NCBI GenBank assembly: GCA_042854365.1
Contig: AP031437.1
Coordinates: forward strand, 2,666,001 to 2,730,000
Source of the DNA: Anaeromassilibacillus sp001305115
GTDB lineage: Bacteria > Bacillota > Clostridia > Oscillospirales > Acutalibacteraceae
DNA length: 64,000 nt
Direction of reading: 5' to 3'
Under the pieces are notes generated by a model, which made no database searches, was not told where the DNA came from, and saw only the letters and a program-made list of their open reading frames with translations. Each line of letters starts with the position of its first letter. The first letter of the stretch is position 1. Of the stretch, positions 51,565 to 60,233 are shown one piece after another. The position numbers and the translations under genes were made by a program.

Positions 51565-51909
51565 TTAAATCTGAAAGTCGCGGTATTCCTCCACATCACG
51601 CTTTTCCATGGGAGCCAGTTGAGGCGTTAATGGGAGCACCTGTTCGGCGCGCTTGTGAAACGCCTTCTCAAATTCCCGCAGGTCCTCCAAACCCATCGTC
51701 CGTGCTGTGCGTTCCATCACCTCCATCGGAACTTCCGGCGATACAATCCCGCACAACCGCACCAAGCTTTTTTCAAGCTCCTTGCGGTACTGCCGGCCAC
51801 ACGCCGCTTGTTCCCGCAAATCGGCAAACTCTTTGGCAAGCTGCCGGCGTTCTTCCGGGTTCAGCAATAGTTCCCCCTCGCCCGAAAGACTTTTCCAGAC
51901 TTCCTCCAT
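51565..51909 (-). CDS. Possible nested in-frame scaffold protein
   Basis: An internal ATG at 51909 (MEEVWKSLSGEGELLLNPEE) has AAGGAGG eight bases upstream, as good as any start in the cluster. It would yield 114 residues identical to the protease C-terminus. Nested scaffold genes of this kind are well known (lambda C/Nu3). Confidence 0.5.
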   Translation of the reverse strand: MEEVWKSLSGEGELLLNPEERRQLAKEFADLREQAACGRQYRKELEKSLVRLCGIVSPEVPMEVMERTARTMGLEDLREFEKAFHKRAEQVLPLTPQLAPMEKRDVEEYRDFQI

Positions 51910-52533
51910 ATTCCAATCCTCCTTCTCTGAAAAATTTTTGATAACCCCTGCTTCCCGCTGAGCAGGAACCGCTACAAACGACCACTCATAGGCGTCGGTC
52001 GGTTCTTCCAAAACCGTGCAGCACAGTACGCCATGGTAGGTACGTCCTTTTACATGGTCGCAGCCGCCCGTCCGGCGATCTGCCCCACAGATAGAACAGC
52101 TTCTCTTCGCAACGGAACAACCGACACTGACTTCTTTTTTAATCCCGCTGTCCAGTTCCAGAATGAATGTCTCATTTTTTTGAGAACGCGGTAAATATGC
52201 GCGTGCAACCAGACGATGGTACGCCTCCCCTGTTTTGGTAACACGTCCGGGCAATTGCTCCACTTGGCAGGCATAGATGCGTGCGGCCTGGTTTTGTACC
52301 TGTGGATTGTGGTCAAAAATTCCGGTCTTTCCCAAAAAGAGCTCTCCCAGCCGATGCAATGCCTCAATGGTGAAGCGTTCTCCATCGCGATCAACCTCAT
52401 TGTCACATAGGACAACTGAAAACGTGTAGAGTTCCCCTTCCTGGAAAGGGCGCCGCGTGTATTGGTTGATCTGTTCCAACTCTTCGGTCGTCAATGATGC
52501 CTTTTTTCGGAGAATATAACCAGCTCCCTTCAT
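51565..52533 (-). CDS. Prohead protease with C-terminal scaffold (XkdF-like)
   Basis: 322 residues. The N-terminal two thirds read ITRR-type start YILRKKASLTTEELEQINQY, LCDNEVDRDGERFTIEAL, GIFDHNPQVQNQAARIYACQ (candidate catalytic His), then GCSVAKRSCSICG and a conserved Cys-rich segment. The last 115 residues are helical and charged, as expected for a scaffold. A second strong ribosome binding site and ATG within the gene would give that part alone. The start ATG overlaps the portal stop (TAATG). Confidence 0.78.
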   Translation of the reverse strand: MKGAGYILRKKASLTTEELEQINQYTRRPFQEGELYTFSVVLCDNEVDRDGERFTIEALHRLGELFLGKTGIFDHNPQVQNQAARIYACQVEQLPGRVTKTGEAYHRLVARAYLPRSQKNETFILELDSGIKKEVSVGCSVAKRSCSICGADRRTGGCDHVKGRTYHGVLCCTVLEEPTDAYEWSFVAVPAQREAGVIKNFSEKEDWNMEEVWKSLSGEGELLLNPEERRQLAKEFADLREQAACGRQYRKELEKSLVRLCGIVSPEVPMEVMERTARTMGLEDLREFEKAFHKRAEQVLPLTPQLAPMEKRDVEEYRDFQI

Positions 52534-53681
52534 TAGACAGCCTCCTTCTGTTTGCAGGTTTCTTCGATCTGAGCCGCCTGGGCATTCATCAGGCGGGCGT
52601 CCGCCAAATCCACCGCATCCTGTAATGTAATCGTATCCCATTCAATGGTAAATTTGGGTTCCAACCCATGTAGCCGCATCCAAAGCGTACAGATCTTCTC
52701 AATCACCGGATTCAGTAACCGTCGGTAGGCCTCCAACTCACTGGTGAGAATGTCGGCCTGTTGACTGGACATTCTCTCCGTAGATGACCACGATAATCCC
52801 AGTAAAAACGGCGGGATTCCCATCTTGGCCACAATTTCCTCCAACATTTGGCGCACCGGAACATTGCTATCCAAAATTTGGTTGTCCGCACCGATGGCTT
52901 TAATCGTTACATCTCCCACCGCAACAAAGTCACTCACACAATCTTTGCGCATGGCGCGACTCCATTCCTGTGCAATTTGTTTCGCCCGGTCCTTGGCAAA
53001 CGCGCGGTCCGTCGCGTCATTCGACGGCTTATAGGTTACTGCAAAGCGCACATCCCCCAATCGTTCCCAATTGGTTCCAATGGTCCGGTAAATCTGCATC
53101 AGGACGCCACTCACAAATGGCAGCCCATGCAGCAAGGAAACGCCTTTGGCACAGCCGGGCGGGGGATTTAAGGCGGAGGCAACGACCAGCTCTGGATACC
53201 GCACCGGTACGCTTTGACCCGCCTCCCGGCGGCAAACGGTCAGGGACAGTGGCGCACACTCCCTCAGTTCCACATCATCCAAAGATGCGTTATAAAGCGC
53301 GCCAATCTCCCCGGAAGTGGTCAATACAATCTCTCCGATTGCATTTCCAAAGGTCAACAATTGGGAAAGGTAACTGTTTAAAAAACTTTGAATTCCACAT
53401 TCCAATGCATTTACTTTTACATTTTGTAGAAACTGATTGATTTGATACGAATTATTTTTATCCTTACAAAGGATTTCAAAACTTCCAACTAAACGGAGAA
53501 TCTTGTCGATTGCCGCATCAATGATGGGAATATTTTCCCGCAACGCCGCGTATAACCGCCGTTCTCCCGTCCCTGCTGGTGCACAGCTGGAAAAGTGGGC
53601 AAAAGGTTCCTCCCACGCTGTCTGTACCGCCAGGACTTCCGGTTTTTGGGCCTGTTTTTCGCCTTTTTTTCTCCACTTCAT
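52533..53681 (-). CDS. Phage portal protein (XkdE-like)
   Basis: 382 residues. IPIIDAAIDKILRLVGSFEI, LLTFGNAIGEIVLT, GVSLLHGLPFVSGVLMQIYR, RTIGTNWERLGDVRFAVTYK and PFLLGLSWSSTERMSSQQAD match the PBSX-family portals. It forms the dodecameric DNA channel at a capsid vertex. GGGAGGAG sets ATG 53681, five bases after the terminase stop. Confidence 0.9.
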   Translation of the reverse strand: MKWRKKGEKQAQKPEVLAVQTAWEEPFAHFSSCAPAGTGERRLYAALRENIPIIDAAIDKILRLVGSFEILCKDKNNSYQINQFLQNVKVNALECGIQSFLNSYLSQLLTFGNAIGEIVLTTSGEIGALYNASLDDVELRECAPLSLTVCRREAGQSVPVRYPELVVASALNPPPGCAKGVSLLHGLPFVSGVLMQIYRTIGTNWERLGDVRFAVTYKPSNDATDRAFAKDRAKQIAQEWSRAMRKDCVSDFVAVGDVTIKAIGADNQILDSNVPVRQMLEEIVAKMGIPPFLLGLSWSSTERMSSQQADILTSELEAYRRLLNPVIEKICTLWMRLHGLEPKFTIEWDTITLQDAVDLADARLMNAQAAQIEETCKQKEAV

Positions 53682-53686
53682 GGCTT

Positions 53687-54937
53687 TTACTCCTCCCGGC
53701 GCTCTACACTGACGGCGCAAAAATCGTCCGTATCTCGACATAGAGATGACACAAAATAGCGGATATCGTCCATCGCATGGTCGTTTTCCTTGAGTGGTAT
53801 ATCCTTACCCACCGTATCCGCCCAACGATAGAGTCCGAACTCTCGAATGGTGTCCGCACAATTCATACAAATTTTGATGTCCCCCTGTTTGAGCGCCACA
53901 CTGACGCGCCGTATTCCATCCAAGACCTCATTTTCTGCGGGAATGATCCGGTACTTTCCGTGCCTTCGAACGGTTTCCATAAAACTGGCTGCTGAAGGAT
54001 CAACCACCACGCTTTCAATTCGCCGTTCCCCACATAGTTTTGTGAGCGCTATGTAATGCTCTTCATCTGTGCGCTGTAAACCTTCTCGGCGGGAATCGTA
54101 ATAATACTCGTCAATGCGATACCACACGCCGTGGGATCTCCCCCATAATCCAAAAGAGGCTGGATTTACAGTCCCATAGTCGCAGGAAACCCGGAATTCT
54201 TCTAGTTCTGCCGGTACATCACAGAGCATTGCTCTGGTCAAAAATGGATACACCAGTCCTTGTGCCGCCACCCATCGTCCTTGGATAAACCGTTCATAAA
54301 ACGCTCCAGAGTAGAGCTGTTCATACCGTGCGATGATCTCCGGTTGAAGTGCCGGATTATCCGACATGGTGAAGTGCAGATACAGGGCGTTCTTCTGTTT
54401 CGCCTTGAGAATCCATTCCAAATAGAACCAATGCTGCGGATTCTCCGGGTTGCAGTTAAACCAAAACTTCGAGCCTTTCGTTGAGCAGCGGGCCAACGCC
54501 TGTTCCACAAAGGAGCGCGGCATCAATGCCACTTCATCCAATAGGACTCCGGCAAGTGTCATTCCTTGGATCAACGCCGCAGAGCTCTCATCCTTTCCAC
54601 CAAAAAAGTAAAATCGGTTCTTATGACCGGCATAGGAGAGTTCCATCCAATTTTCGCTTCGGCAGACTGAACAGCCAAAACCGGCCTGTTGTAAAGCGGG
54701 CAATAGTGTAGCAAGCAGATTCCTCTTGAGAGAGCGGATGGTTCTGCCGCAAAAGGCAAAGGCCTGTCCATGAAAAGACCGGCTCGCCCAAGCCGCAAAG
54801 CCGATTCCCAAACAGAGGGTCTTTCCGCTGCGCACTGCTCCATCGCAAATGATGGCATCCCGTCCCGCATCCGGGCTTCCAGGGTACCACCAGCACATTG
54901 CATGCAACTGTTTTGGCGAAAATGGCTCAAGTTTCAT
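53687..54937 (-). CDS. Terminase large subunit (XtmB-like)
   Basis: 416 residues. Walker A in CDGAVRSGKTLCLG, Walker B in LAGVLLDEVALMP, and a coupling FNCNPENPQHW segment. The C-terminal nuclease acidic residues are suggested by RVSCDYGTVNPASFGLWG, SVVVDPSAASFME and NDHAMDDIRYFV. This is the full ATPase-nuclease order of the PBSX/SPP1 class. It implies real DNA packaging, by headful if as in PBSX. GGAGG places ATG 54937, overlapping the small-subunit stop codon. Confidence 0.93.
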   Translation of the reverse strand: MKLEPFSPKQLHAMCWWYPGSPDAGRDAIICDGAVRSGKTLCLGIGFAAWASRSFHGQAFAFCGRTIRSLKRNLLATLLPALQQAGFGCSVCRSENWMELSYAGHKNRFYFFGGKDESSAALIQGMTLAGVLLDEVALMPRSFVEQALARCSTKGSKFWFNCNPENPQHWFYLEWILKAKQKNALYLHFTMSDNPALQPEIIARYEQLYSGAFYERFIQGRWVAAQGLVYPFLTRAMLCDVPAELEEFRVSCDYGTVNPASFGLWGRSHGVWYRIDEYYYDSRREGLQRTDEEHYIALTKLCGERRIESVVVDPSAASFMETVRRHGKYRIIPAENEVLDGIRRVSVALKQGDIKICMNCADTIREFGLYRWADTVGKDIPLKENDHAMDDIRYFVSSLCRDTDDFCAVSVERREE

Positions 54938-55253
54938 CGGATTCCTCCTTTTTGAGCGCCCGCGCACCGGCTTCTAACGCTTCAAATAGGCTTGGTTGGC
55001 CTGTTTCTGCTTCCAAGCGCTCCAGGCACTCCAAAGCTTTGATACGGTCGAAAAACTTGATCTCCATTCCGCCGCCTCTCGGCCTGCGGATTTCCGCCAC
55101 ATTGTAGAGGTCGAGCCCTTCCAGATCTTCGGGTTTGGGGTCTTCCGAGAAAAGGAGCCGCACGGCGTCTTCTATTCCACCAAACGCCAATGTTTCATAA
55201 CCTTTTTTGACCCGTCGGGTCCGATTCCGTCGGGTTTTCGTTTTATGTTCCAA
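54927..55253 (-). CDS. Terminase small subunit (XtmA-like)
   Basis: 108 residues starting at a TTG with AGGAGG seven bases ahead. A basic N-terminus (EHKTKTRRNRTRRVKKGYET) is followed by FGGIEDAVRLLFSE, LDLYNVAEIRRPRGGGMEIK and FFDRIKALECLERLEA. The last segment is typical of the terminase small subunits in Firmicutes PBSX-like loci. It lacks the longer N-terminal HTH domain seen in XtmA, so it may be a reduced form. First gene of the cluster. Confidence 0.75.
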   Translation of the reverse strand: MEHKTKTRRNRTRRVKKGYETLAFGGIEDAVRLLFSEDPKPEDLEGLDLYNVAEIRRPRGGGMEIKFFDRIKALECLERLEAETGQPSLFEALEAGARALKKEESDET

Positions 55254-55336
55254 GGCAAACCTCCTTTCATATATCCTGGAAAGTCTCCTTTGATTTTGCC
55301 TGAAGAAGCAAATTAATCGAAAAATAGTTCGAACAA

Positions 55337-55376
55337 ACAAGCAGGACAAATCTTTTCACGGATTTGTCCTGCTTGT
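55337..55376 (-). promoter_or_regulatory. 16-bp hairpin in the leader of the phage-like cluster
   Basis: ACAAGCAGGACAAATC pairs perfectly with 55361-55376 across an 8-base loop. On the minus strand it is followed by TTGTTCGAAC, a weak T-tract, and lies about 85 bases upstream of the terminase start. It could be a terminator/attenuator silencing the cluster or a protein-binding site. No terminator follows on the plus strand. Confidence 0.4.
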
Positions 55377-55540
55377 TACGTCTCATATTTTCATCTAAAT
55401 GGATCTCATATAGTTTTAAATATTATTATATGTCATATTTAATACAAAATCTCTTTTTATTTCTTAAGAATATTTTTATATTTTATTTTCTATGGTAAAC
55501 TAAAAAAGACGATTGCCAACCCACATAAGGAGGCTCTTCA

Positions 55541-56416
55541 ATGAACACATTTGCCATTGTAACCGATTCTTCCTGCGATCTTCCCGAGTCGCTCGCTCGA
55601 GAGATCGATCTCACGGTTCTTCCCCTCGCTTTTGTGATGAATGGAAGAGAATATTACAACTATCTGGATGAACGAGAAATTTTGCTGCATGATTTCTATG
55701 AGGCACTACGTGCTGGGCAGCCCTGTACCACCTCCGCGGTCAATGTGGATGCCTTTGTTTCCGCAATGGAGCCACTCCTCAAGCAGGGAAGAGATGTCCT
55801 TTGTATCGCCTTCTCTTCCGGCCTCAGTAACACTTATAACGCTGCTGCACTAGCCGTAGAAGAACTGGCGCAAAAGTATCCGGAACGTAAGATCTACGCA
55901 GTGGATTCGCTTTGTGCCTCGCTGGGCCAGGGACTATTGATCTATCTGGCAGCGCAGGAGCGCTCCAAAGGAAAACCCATTGAAGAGGTGCGCGATTGGG
56001 TAGAAAAGGAAAAATATCATCTCTGTCATTGGTTCACCGTAGAAGACTTGCAATTTCTAAAGCGAGGCGGCCGGGTATCCGCCGCTACCGCATTGGTCGG
56101 CACCATGCTGAGTATCAAGCCTGTGATGCATATGGATAACGCCGGCCATCTCATAAACATCAGTAAAGCGCGCGGAAGGAAGGCTTCTTTGCGTGCACTC
56201 GTCGATCGCATGGAACAACTGGCAATTCAGCCAGAGGAACAGACCGTCTTTATCAGCCATGGCGATTCTTTGGAAGACGCTCAGTTTGTGGCGAACGAGG
56301 TTCAAAGCCGCTTAGGTGTCCAAAAACCTATCACAATCAACTATGTCGGCCCTGTCATCGGTGCACATTCTGGTCCGGGGACAATTGCACTGTTTTTCCT
56401 CGGCAAAGAGCGCTGA
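55541..56416 (+). CDS. DegV-family fatty-acid-binding protein
   Basis: 291 residues. N-terminal FAIVTDSSCDLPESLAREID, the TTSAVNVDAF pocket segment, IAFSSGLSNTYNAA, DLQFLKRGGRVSAATALVGT and the end IGAHSGPGTIALFFLG are all family hallmarks. DegV proteins bind fatty acids; in Firmicutes some act as FakB, presenting fatty acids to the kinase FakA. No fakA gene is in the window. AAGGAGG precedes the ATG. Confidence 0.92.
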   Translation: MNTFAIVTDSSCDLPESLAREIDLTVLPLAFVMNGREYYNYLDEREILLHDFYEALRAGQPCTTSAVNVDAFVSAMEPLLKQGRDVLCIAFSSGLSNTYNAAALAVEELAQKYPERKIYAVDSLCASLGQGLLIYLAAQERSKGKPIEEVRDWVEKEKYHLCHWFTVEDLQFLKRGGRVSAATALVGTMLSIKPVMHMDNAGHLINISKARGRKASLRALVDRMEQLAIQPEEQTVFISHGDSLEDAQFVANEVQSRLGVQKPITINYVGPVIGAHSGPGTIALFFLGKER

Positions 56417-56470
56417 CCGGGCATCCCACTGCCGTCGTTTTTGAACAGGATTCTCCCTTCATCCATCTAT

Positions 56471-56507
56471 TAAAAAGCCGCCTGCAAATTTAGCAGGCGG
56501 CTTTTTA
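56471..56507. terminator. Bidirectional terminator after degV
   Basis: A 15-bp perfect stem (TAAAAAGCCGCCTGC / GCAGGCGGCTTTTTA) with A- and T-tracts, between the convergent degV and MATE genes. Confidence 0.85.
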
Positions 56508-56784
56508 AATCTCTCAGGATCTATCCTCTATGACAATTCATTCCCGTTTTAATTCTCCTGGTCATTTCGCTTTTGATTTGTCTCTTTTTGCGTATCGGTC
56601 TGCACAACGCAGCAGATTCCATATGAACCCCTCAAAAATAACCTCATGCCATAACAAAGCGTTTACGATTCTTTGAGGCCCACCGGAATAAAAACAACGT
56701 TTTCTTCCATTCAGTCAGGCAACAAGAAAACATCGTTTTGATGCGATTCCATGGGATGGGACGGCCGCACTGGTTCGCTTCTTC
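56508..56784. other. Intergenic region between the terminator and the MATE gene
   Basis: About 280 bases after the MATE stop. I see no frame, hairpin with T-run or repeat of note. Confidence 0.4.
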
Positions 56785-58134
56785 TTACAGACATTGTGGG
56801 GTTCTCAGCGGCAGATTGCGCATCTTTCGATAAACCGCAATTCCTACGAGATCCGCCAACAGCCAGCCGATAGGCACAGAAATCCAAATCCCTGTCACGC
56901 CGATCCACGGAATACTGGACAACCAGTATGCCAGTGCCACCCTCGTCCCAAGCGAAATCACGGTCAGGATGACCGACATCCCCGGCCGATTCATGGCACG
57001 ATAAAATCCATACAGTAGGAAGAGCAAACCGATGCCAAAATAAAAAGAGGCCTCAATACGCAGGTATTCAACACCCACCCGGATGATCTCTGTCTCCGAT
57101 GGATGGATAAACAACTCCATCAACGGGCGGGCAAAAACACATACCAATGTACTTACAAGTACGCAAAAAGCAAAGGCAGAAAACACCGCGCTCTTGATTC
57201 CCTTGCGGATACGTTCCTGTTGGTTTGCACCATAATTTTGTGCAACAAAGGTAGAAAATGCGTTGCCAAAATCTTGGACCGGCATATACGCAAAGGAGTC
57301 AATTTTGACTGCTGCTGCAAATGCAGCCATCACCACTGTTCCAAAACGGTTAATCAATCCCTGAACCATCAGGATTCCAAAATTCATGATGGATTGTTGG
57401 ATACAGGTCAGCAGAGAAAGGCTGGTAATTTCCTTTAGAATCCCAGCATCCCACCGCATGTGCCGTCTTGCAATCCGCAGACTCGGAAAACGTTTCCATG
57501 TATAAATCAAAATCCCTATTCCTGAGACAAATTGGGAAAAAACGGTGGCAATGGCTGCCCCACGTACACCCCAGTGGAAAAACAGGACAAATGCCAAATC
57601 CAGGACAATATTCAAAATCGCTGAAATTCCCAAAAAGACCAACGGCACTACGGAGTTTCCAACCGCACGAAGAAGGTTCGCAAAATAATTGTAGAGAAAG
57701 GTTGCCGCAATCCCCCAGAAGATCACCCACAGGTACTCTTTCATCAGGCCCGTGATTTCTCGAGGAACCTGAAGAATCCAAACAATCCCGTCCAATCCCC
57801 AAAATACAGCGATATTTAAAATCAACGTAATCCCCGCGATTAGTCCAAAGGATAAAAACATACTGCATTTTAAGTGTTCAAAATCTTTTTTCCCATATTG
57901 GATGGAAAAAGCTGCGCCACTTCCCATACAAAGTCCCAATAGGATGGAAGTGAGAAAAACCATCAAAGTATAGGAAGACCCAACAGCAGCTAATGCGTCC
58001 GCTCCCAGGAATTGTCCGACAATCCAGGTGTCCGCCACATTGTAAAACTGCTGTAAAAGGTTGCCGACCATCAGTGGAAATGCAAACTTTAATAGGTTTC
58101 CCGTGATGTTTCCCGTTGTCAAATCCCGCTGCAT
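56785..58134 (-). CDS. MATE-family efflux transporter
   Basis: 449 residues, twelve membrane segments. The two MATE halves start with FAFPLMVGNLLQQFYNVADT and LLTCIQQSIMNFGILMVQGL, and QNYGANQQERIRKG is the conserved inter-helix loop. It exports drugs or metabolites by H+ or Na+ exchange. It has no C-terminal extension, unlike the MATE protein at 28.3 kb. AGGGGAGA sets ATG 58134, twelve codons inside the open frame. It is divergent from the Lrp-type regulator, which may control it. Confidence 0.92.
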   Translation of the reverse strand: MQRDLTTGNITGNLLKFAFPLMVGNLLQQFYNVADTWIVGQFLGADALAAVGSSYTLMVFLTSILLGLCMGSGAAFSIQYGKKDFEHLKCSMFLSFGLIAGITLILNIAVFWGLDGIVWILQVPREITGLMKEYLWVIFWGIAATFLYNYFANLLRAVGNSVVPLVFLGISAILNIVLDLAFVLFFHWGVRGAAIATVFSQFVSGIGILIYTWKRFPSLRIARRHMRWDAGILKEITSLSLLTCIQQSIMNFGILMVQGLINRFGTVVMAAFAAAVKIDSFAYMPVQDFGNAFSTFVAQNYGANQQERIRKGIKSAVFSAFAFCVLVSTLVCVFARPLMELFIHPSETEIIRVGVEYLRIEASFYFGIGLLFLLYGFYRAMNRPGMSVILTVISLGTRVALAYWLSSIPWIGVTGIWISVPIGWLLADLVGIAVYRKMRNLPLRTPQCL

Positions 58135-58288
58135 GTTTCTCTCCCCTGTTACGTTACGAAATATAAACACATCTTTTTGTAATATATATTAACAAAATAA
58201 TTTCTATTCGTCAACGAACACTTTCTATTTGATGTGCAAAAAAAGTGTGTTATAATCTCTTTAATCACATAGCAAAGGGATGAATGAT

Positions 58289-58747
58289 ATGTTTCTCGAC
58301 GGTTTAGATCTCTTGGACCAAAAGATACTGGCTTTGCTCATTCAAAATGCGCGTTACTCCTATTCTGAACTTGGCGAAAAAGTGGGTCTTTCCCGTGTGG
58401 CTGTGAGAACGCGCATAGAAGCGCTTGAAAAGCGTGGCGTGATCGAAGAATACACTACGATTATCAACCCGCAAAAAATCAACGGTGCAGTTTCTTGCTA
58501 TTTTGAGATTGAAACAGAGCCATCGCACCTTCCGGAAGTGGTCAACCGGCTTTATCAAAGCGATACCGTGACGCAAATTTACCGCATGACCGGCAACAGC
58601 AGCCTACACGTCCATGCGGTTGCCCCTTCCCAAGAGGCCTTGGAAACCTTTATTCGGGAGGAGCTTGACTGTCTTCCCGGCATTCGACAGATCAACAGCC
58701 ATGTCATCCTCTCCCGCATCAAGGATGTAAAAGGCCTTCGTCTATGA
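58289..58747 (+). CDS. Lrp/AsnC-family transcriptional regulator
   Basis: 152 residues. An N-terminal winged HTH (LDQKILALLIQNARYSYSEL, GLSRVAVRTRIEALEKRGVI) is followed by a linking strand (EEYTTIINPQKIN) and an RAM-type effector domain (SCYFEIETEPSHLPEVVNRL, IYRMTGNSSLHVHAVA). The ligand is probably an amino acid. AAAGGG is too close to the first ATG and well spaced for the fourth codon, so ATG 58289 is chosen. The divergent MATE gene is the natural target. Confidence 0.92.
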   Translation: MFLDGLDLLDQKILALLIQNARYSYSELGEKVGLSRVAVRTRIEALEKRGVIEEYTTIINPQKINGAVSCYFEIETEPSHLPEVVNRLYQSDTVTQIYRMTGNSSLHVHAVAPSQEALETFIREELDCLPGIRQINSHVILSRIKDVKGLRL

Positions 58748-58834
58748 CCCCGGCCAAAAAGTCCGGTAGAAAGGGCGGCTCTGCCGCCATTCTTTTCAAT
58801 AGGATCGAATCCCACGGCGGGATTGTTATTTCGA

Positions 58835-58883
58835 AAAAGGACACGACCCAATGGTTTTAAAAGCCATGGAACGTGTCCTTTTG
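58835..58883 (+). terminator. Terminator of the Lrp-type gene
   Basis: AAAGGACACG / CGTGTCCTTT with a second inner pairing ATGG/CCAT, ending in CCTTTTGAT. Confidence 0.7.
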
Positions 58884-59208
58884 ATATAACCATCAACAAA
58901 GTGAATTTCGTAATCTCTCTTGATATAGAGGCAATAAAGCCGGACCACCAATGAAAACGAAAAATCCTCCCCGTTCCAATATTTATAAGACCATCCTCAT
59001 TCAGTCATATGAAAAGGGGAACCGCTTCAAAAATCTCAAAATAGCAGGTGAAAGATTCTGAATTTTTTTTATTTTTTATCTGTAGCTACAGTAAAATAAA
59101 GGTAATCGACAAATAATTTTCCTTTTCGATTCCGTTGTTTCGATGGAATCCAAGTCATGGGAAATCTATAAAAGGATACCATAATGGATACGGGGAGGCC
59201 CACATGCG
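58884..59208. other. Upstream region of the polysaccharide locus
   Basis: About 325 bases, AT-rich in the middle, with no gene. It should hold the promoter of the locus; no clear -35/-10 pair or JUMPstart/ops-like element was recognised. Confidence 0.4.
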
Positions 59209-59910
59209 ATGGTAAGTGTGAACAAGACAGCACCTCATTCCATGCGTACAAAAACAGATCGGCGGGCAGACTGTTTTCCCATCGAAGAGCCTCCATCCCT
59301 TCATACCCTCACCTCAATATGGTTGGATACGTTTTCTCCATCCCGCTGGACCATGTTTGTTAAACGCTCTGCGGACATCTTCTTTTCCCTGTTTGGATTG
59401 ATCCTCTGTGCACCCGTGTTATTGCTTTGTGCGGTCGTCATTCGTTTGGACTCCCCTGGGCCGGTTTTTTACCGTCAAGAGCGGTTGACACGCAATGAAC
59501 AACCCTTTCAGATCTATAAATTTCGGACAATGATCCATGAGGCGGAAAAGGATACCGGTTGCATTTTGGCATCTGTAGACGACCCTCGTATCACCCATGC
59601 GGGGAAACTTCTGCGTGCAGTACATTTGGACGAGCTTCCACAGTTGTTCAATGTTTTAAAGGGGGAGATGTCCCTTGTAGGCCCCCGTCCGGAAAGGCCC
59701 CATTTTGTAAAGGAATACAAAAAAACTGTGAATCAATATCAGAGGCGGTTTTCCGTGCGAGCTGGAATGACCGGTGTTGCCCAGGTATATGGCCATTACT
59801 ACACAAACGCGGCCGATAAGACCTTTTACGATTTATGGTACTTGAATCATTTCTCCATATGGCAGGACATTGCACTGATTGGGATGACGGCCAAACATTT
59901 ATTGGGATAG
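59209..59910 (+). CDS. Sugar transferase (polyprenyl-phosphate phosphoglycosyl transferase)
   Basis: 233 residues with an N-terminal extension of about 50, a single re-entrant membrane helix (ADIFFSLFGLILCAPVLLLC) and the catalytic domain: DSPGPVFYRQERLTRN, FQIYKFRTM, HLDELPQLFNVLKGEMSLVGPRPE and GMTGVAQVYG. It transfers a sugar phosphate from a UDP-sugar to undecaprenyl phosphate, the first step of a surface glycan. The Asp-Glu dyad (LDELPQ) and the PRPE motif are intact. First gene of the locus. Confidence 0.93.
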   Translation: MVSVNKTAPHSMRTKTDRRADCFPIEEPPSLHTLTSIWLDTFSPSRWTMFVKRSADIFFSLFGLILCAPVLLLCAVVIRLDSPGPVFYRQERLTRNEQPFQIYKFRTMIHEAEKDTGCILASVDDPRITHAGKLLRAVHLDELPQLFNVLKGEMSLVGPRPERPHFVKEYKKTVNQYQRRFSVRAGMTGVAQVYGHYYTNAADKTFYDLWYLNHFSIWQDIALIGMTAKHLLG

Positions 59911-60233
59911 CATGGATCATTCCACCCATTTTAAAAATTGCCGCGCGTGTGTTCTCTTTCTTTGGAGGGACACAAGACGGCATCTATTCTCGTCTTTAAA
60001 AACATCGATGCCGTCGCAGGTTGTTCGCATCCCTCGTATGAAAAAAGTCCGCAACCAAGCCTCATCTTTTTCGCTACTGATGGAATCGATTGGGCAACAT
60101 AAGCTCTCCGCCCTCTGGTAGGGGGCTCAACTTGTCAAAATCAAATGCTGCAACGAGGGATGAGAGCACGACGGACCGTCTTCCTGGCGAATCTATAAGC
60201 CCAAAGGAATAAAGGCCAAGCAGTGCCATTCTG
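59911..60233. other. Gap between sugar transferase and CDP-glycerol transferase genes
   Basis: About 320 bases. A plus-strand frame of 69 codons begins two bases after the previous stop codon (59912-60121) but has no ribosome binding site and no recognisable family. Two further short frames have protein-like words. Possibly the remains of a small gene. Confidence 0.35.

Noticed and set aside
59912..60121. 69-codon frame right after the sugar transferase
   Set aside because: No ribosome binding site, and the composition is unlike the neighbouring genes; described only as part of the gap.
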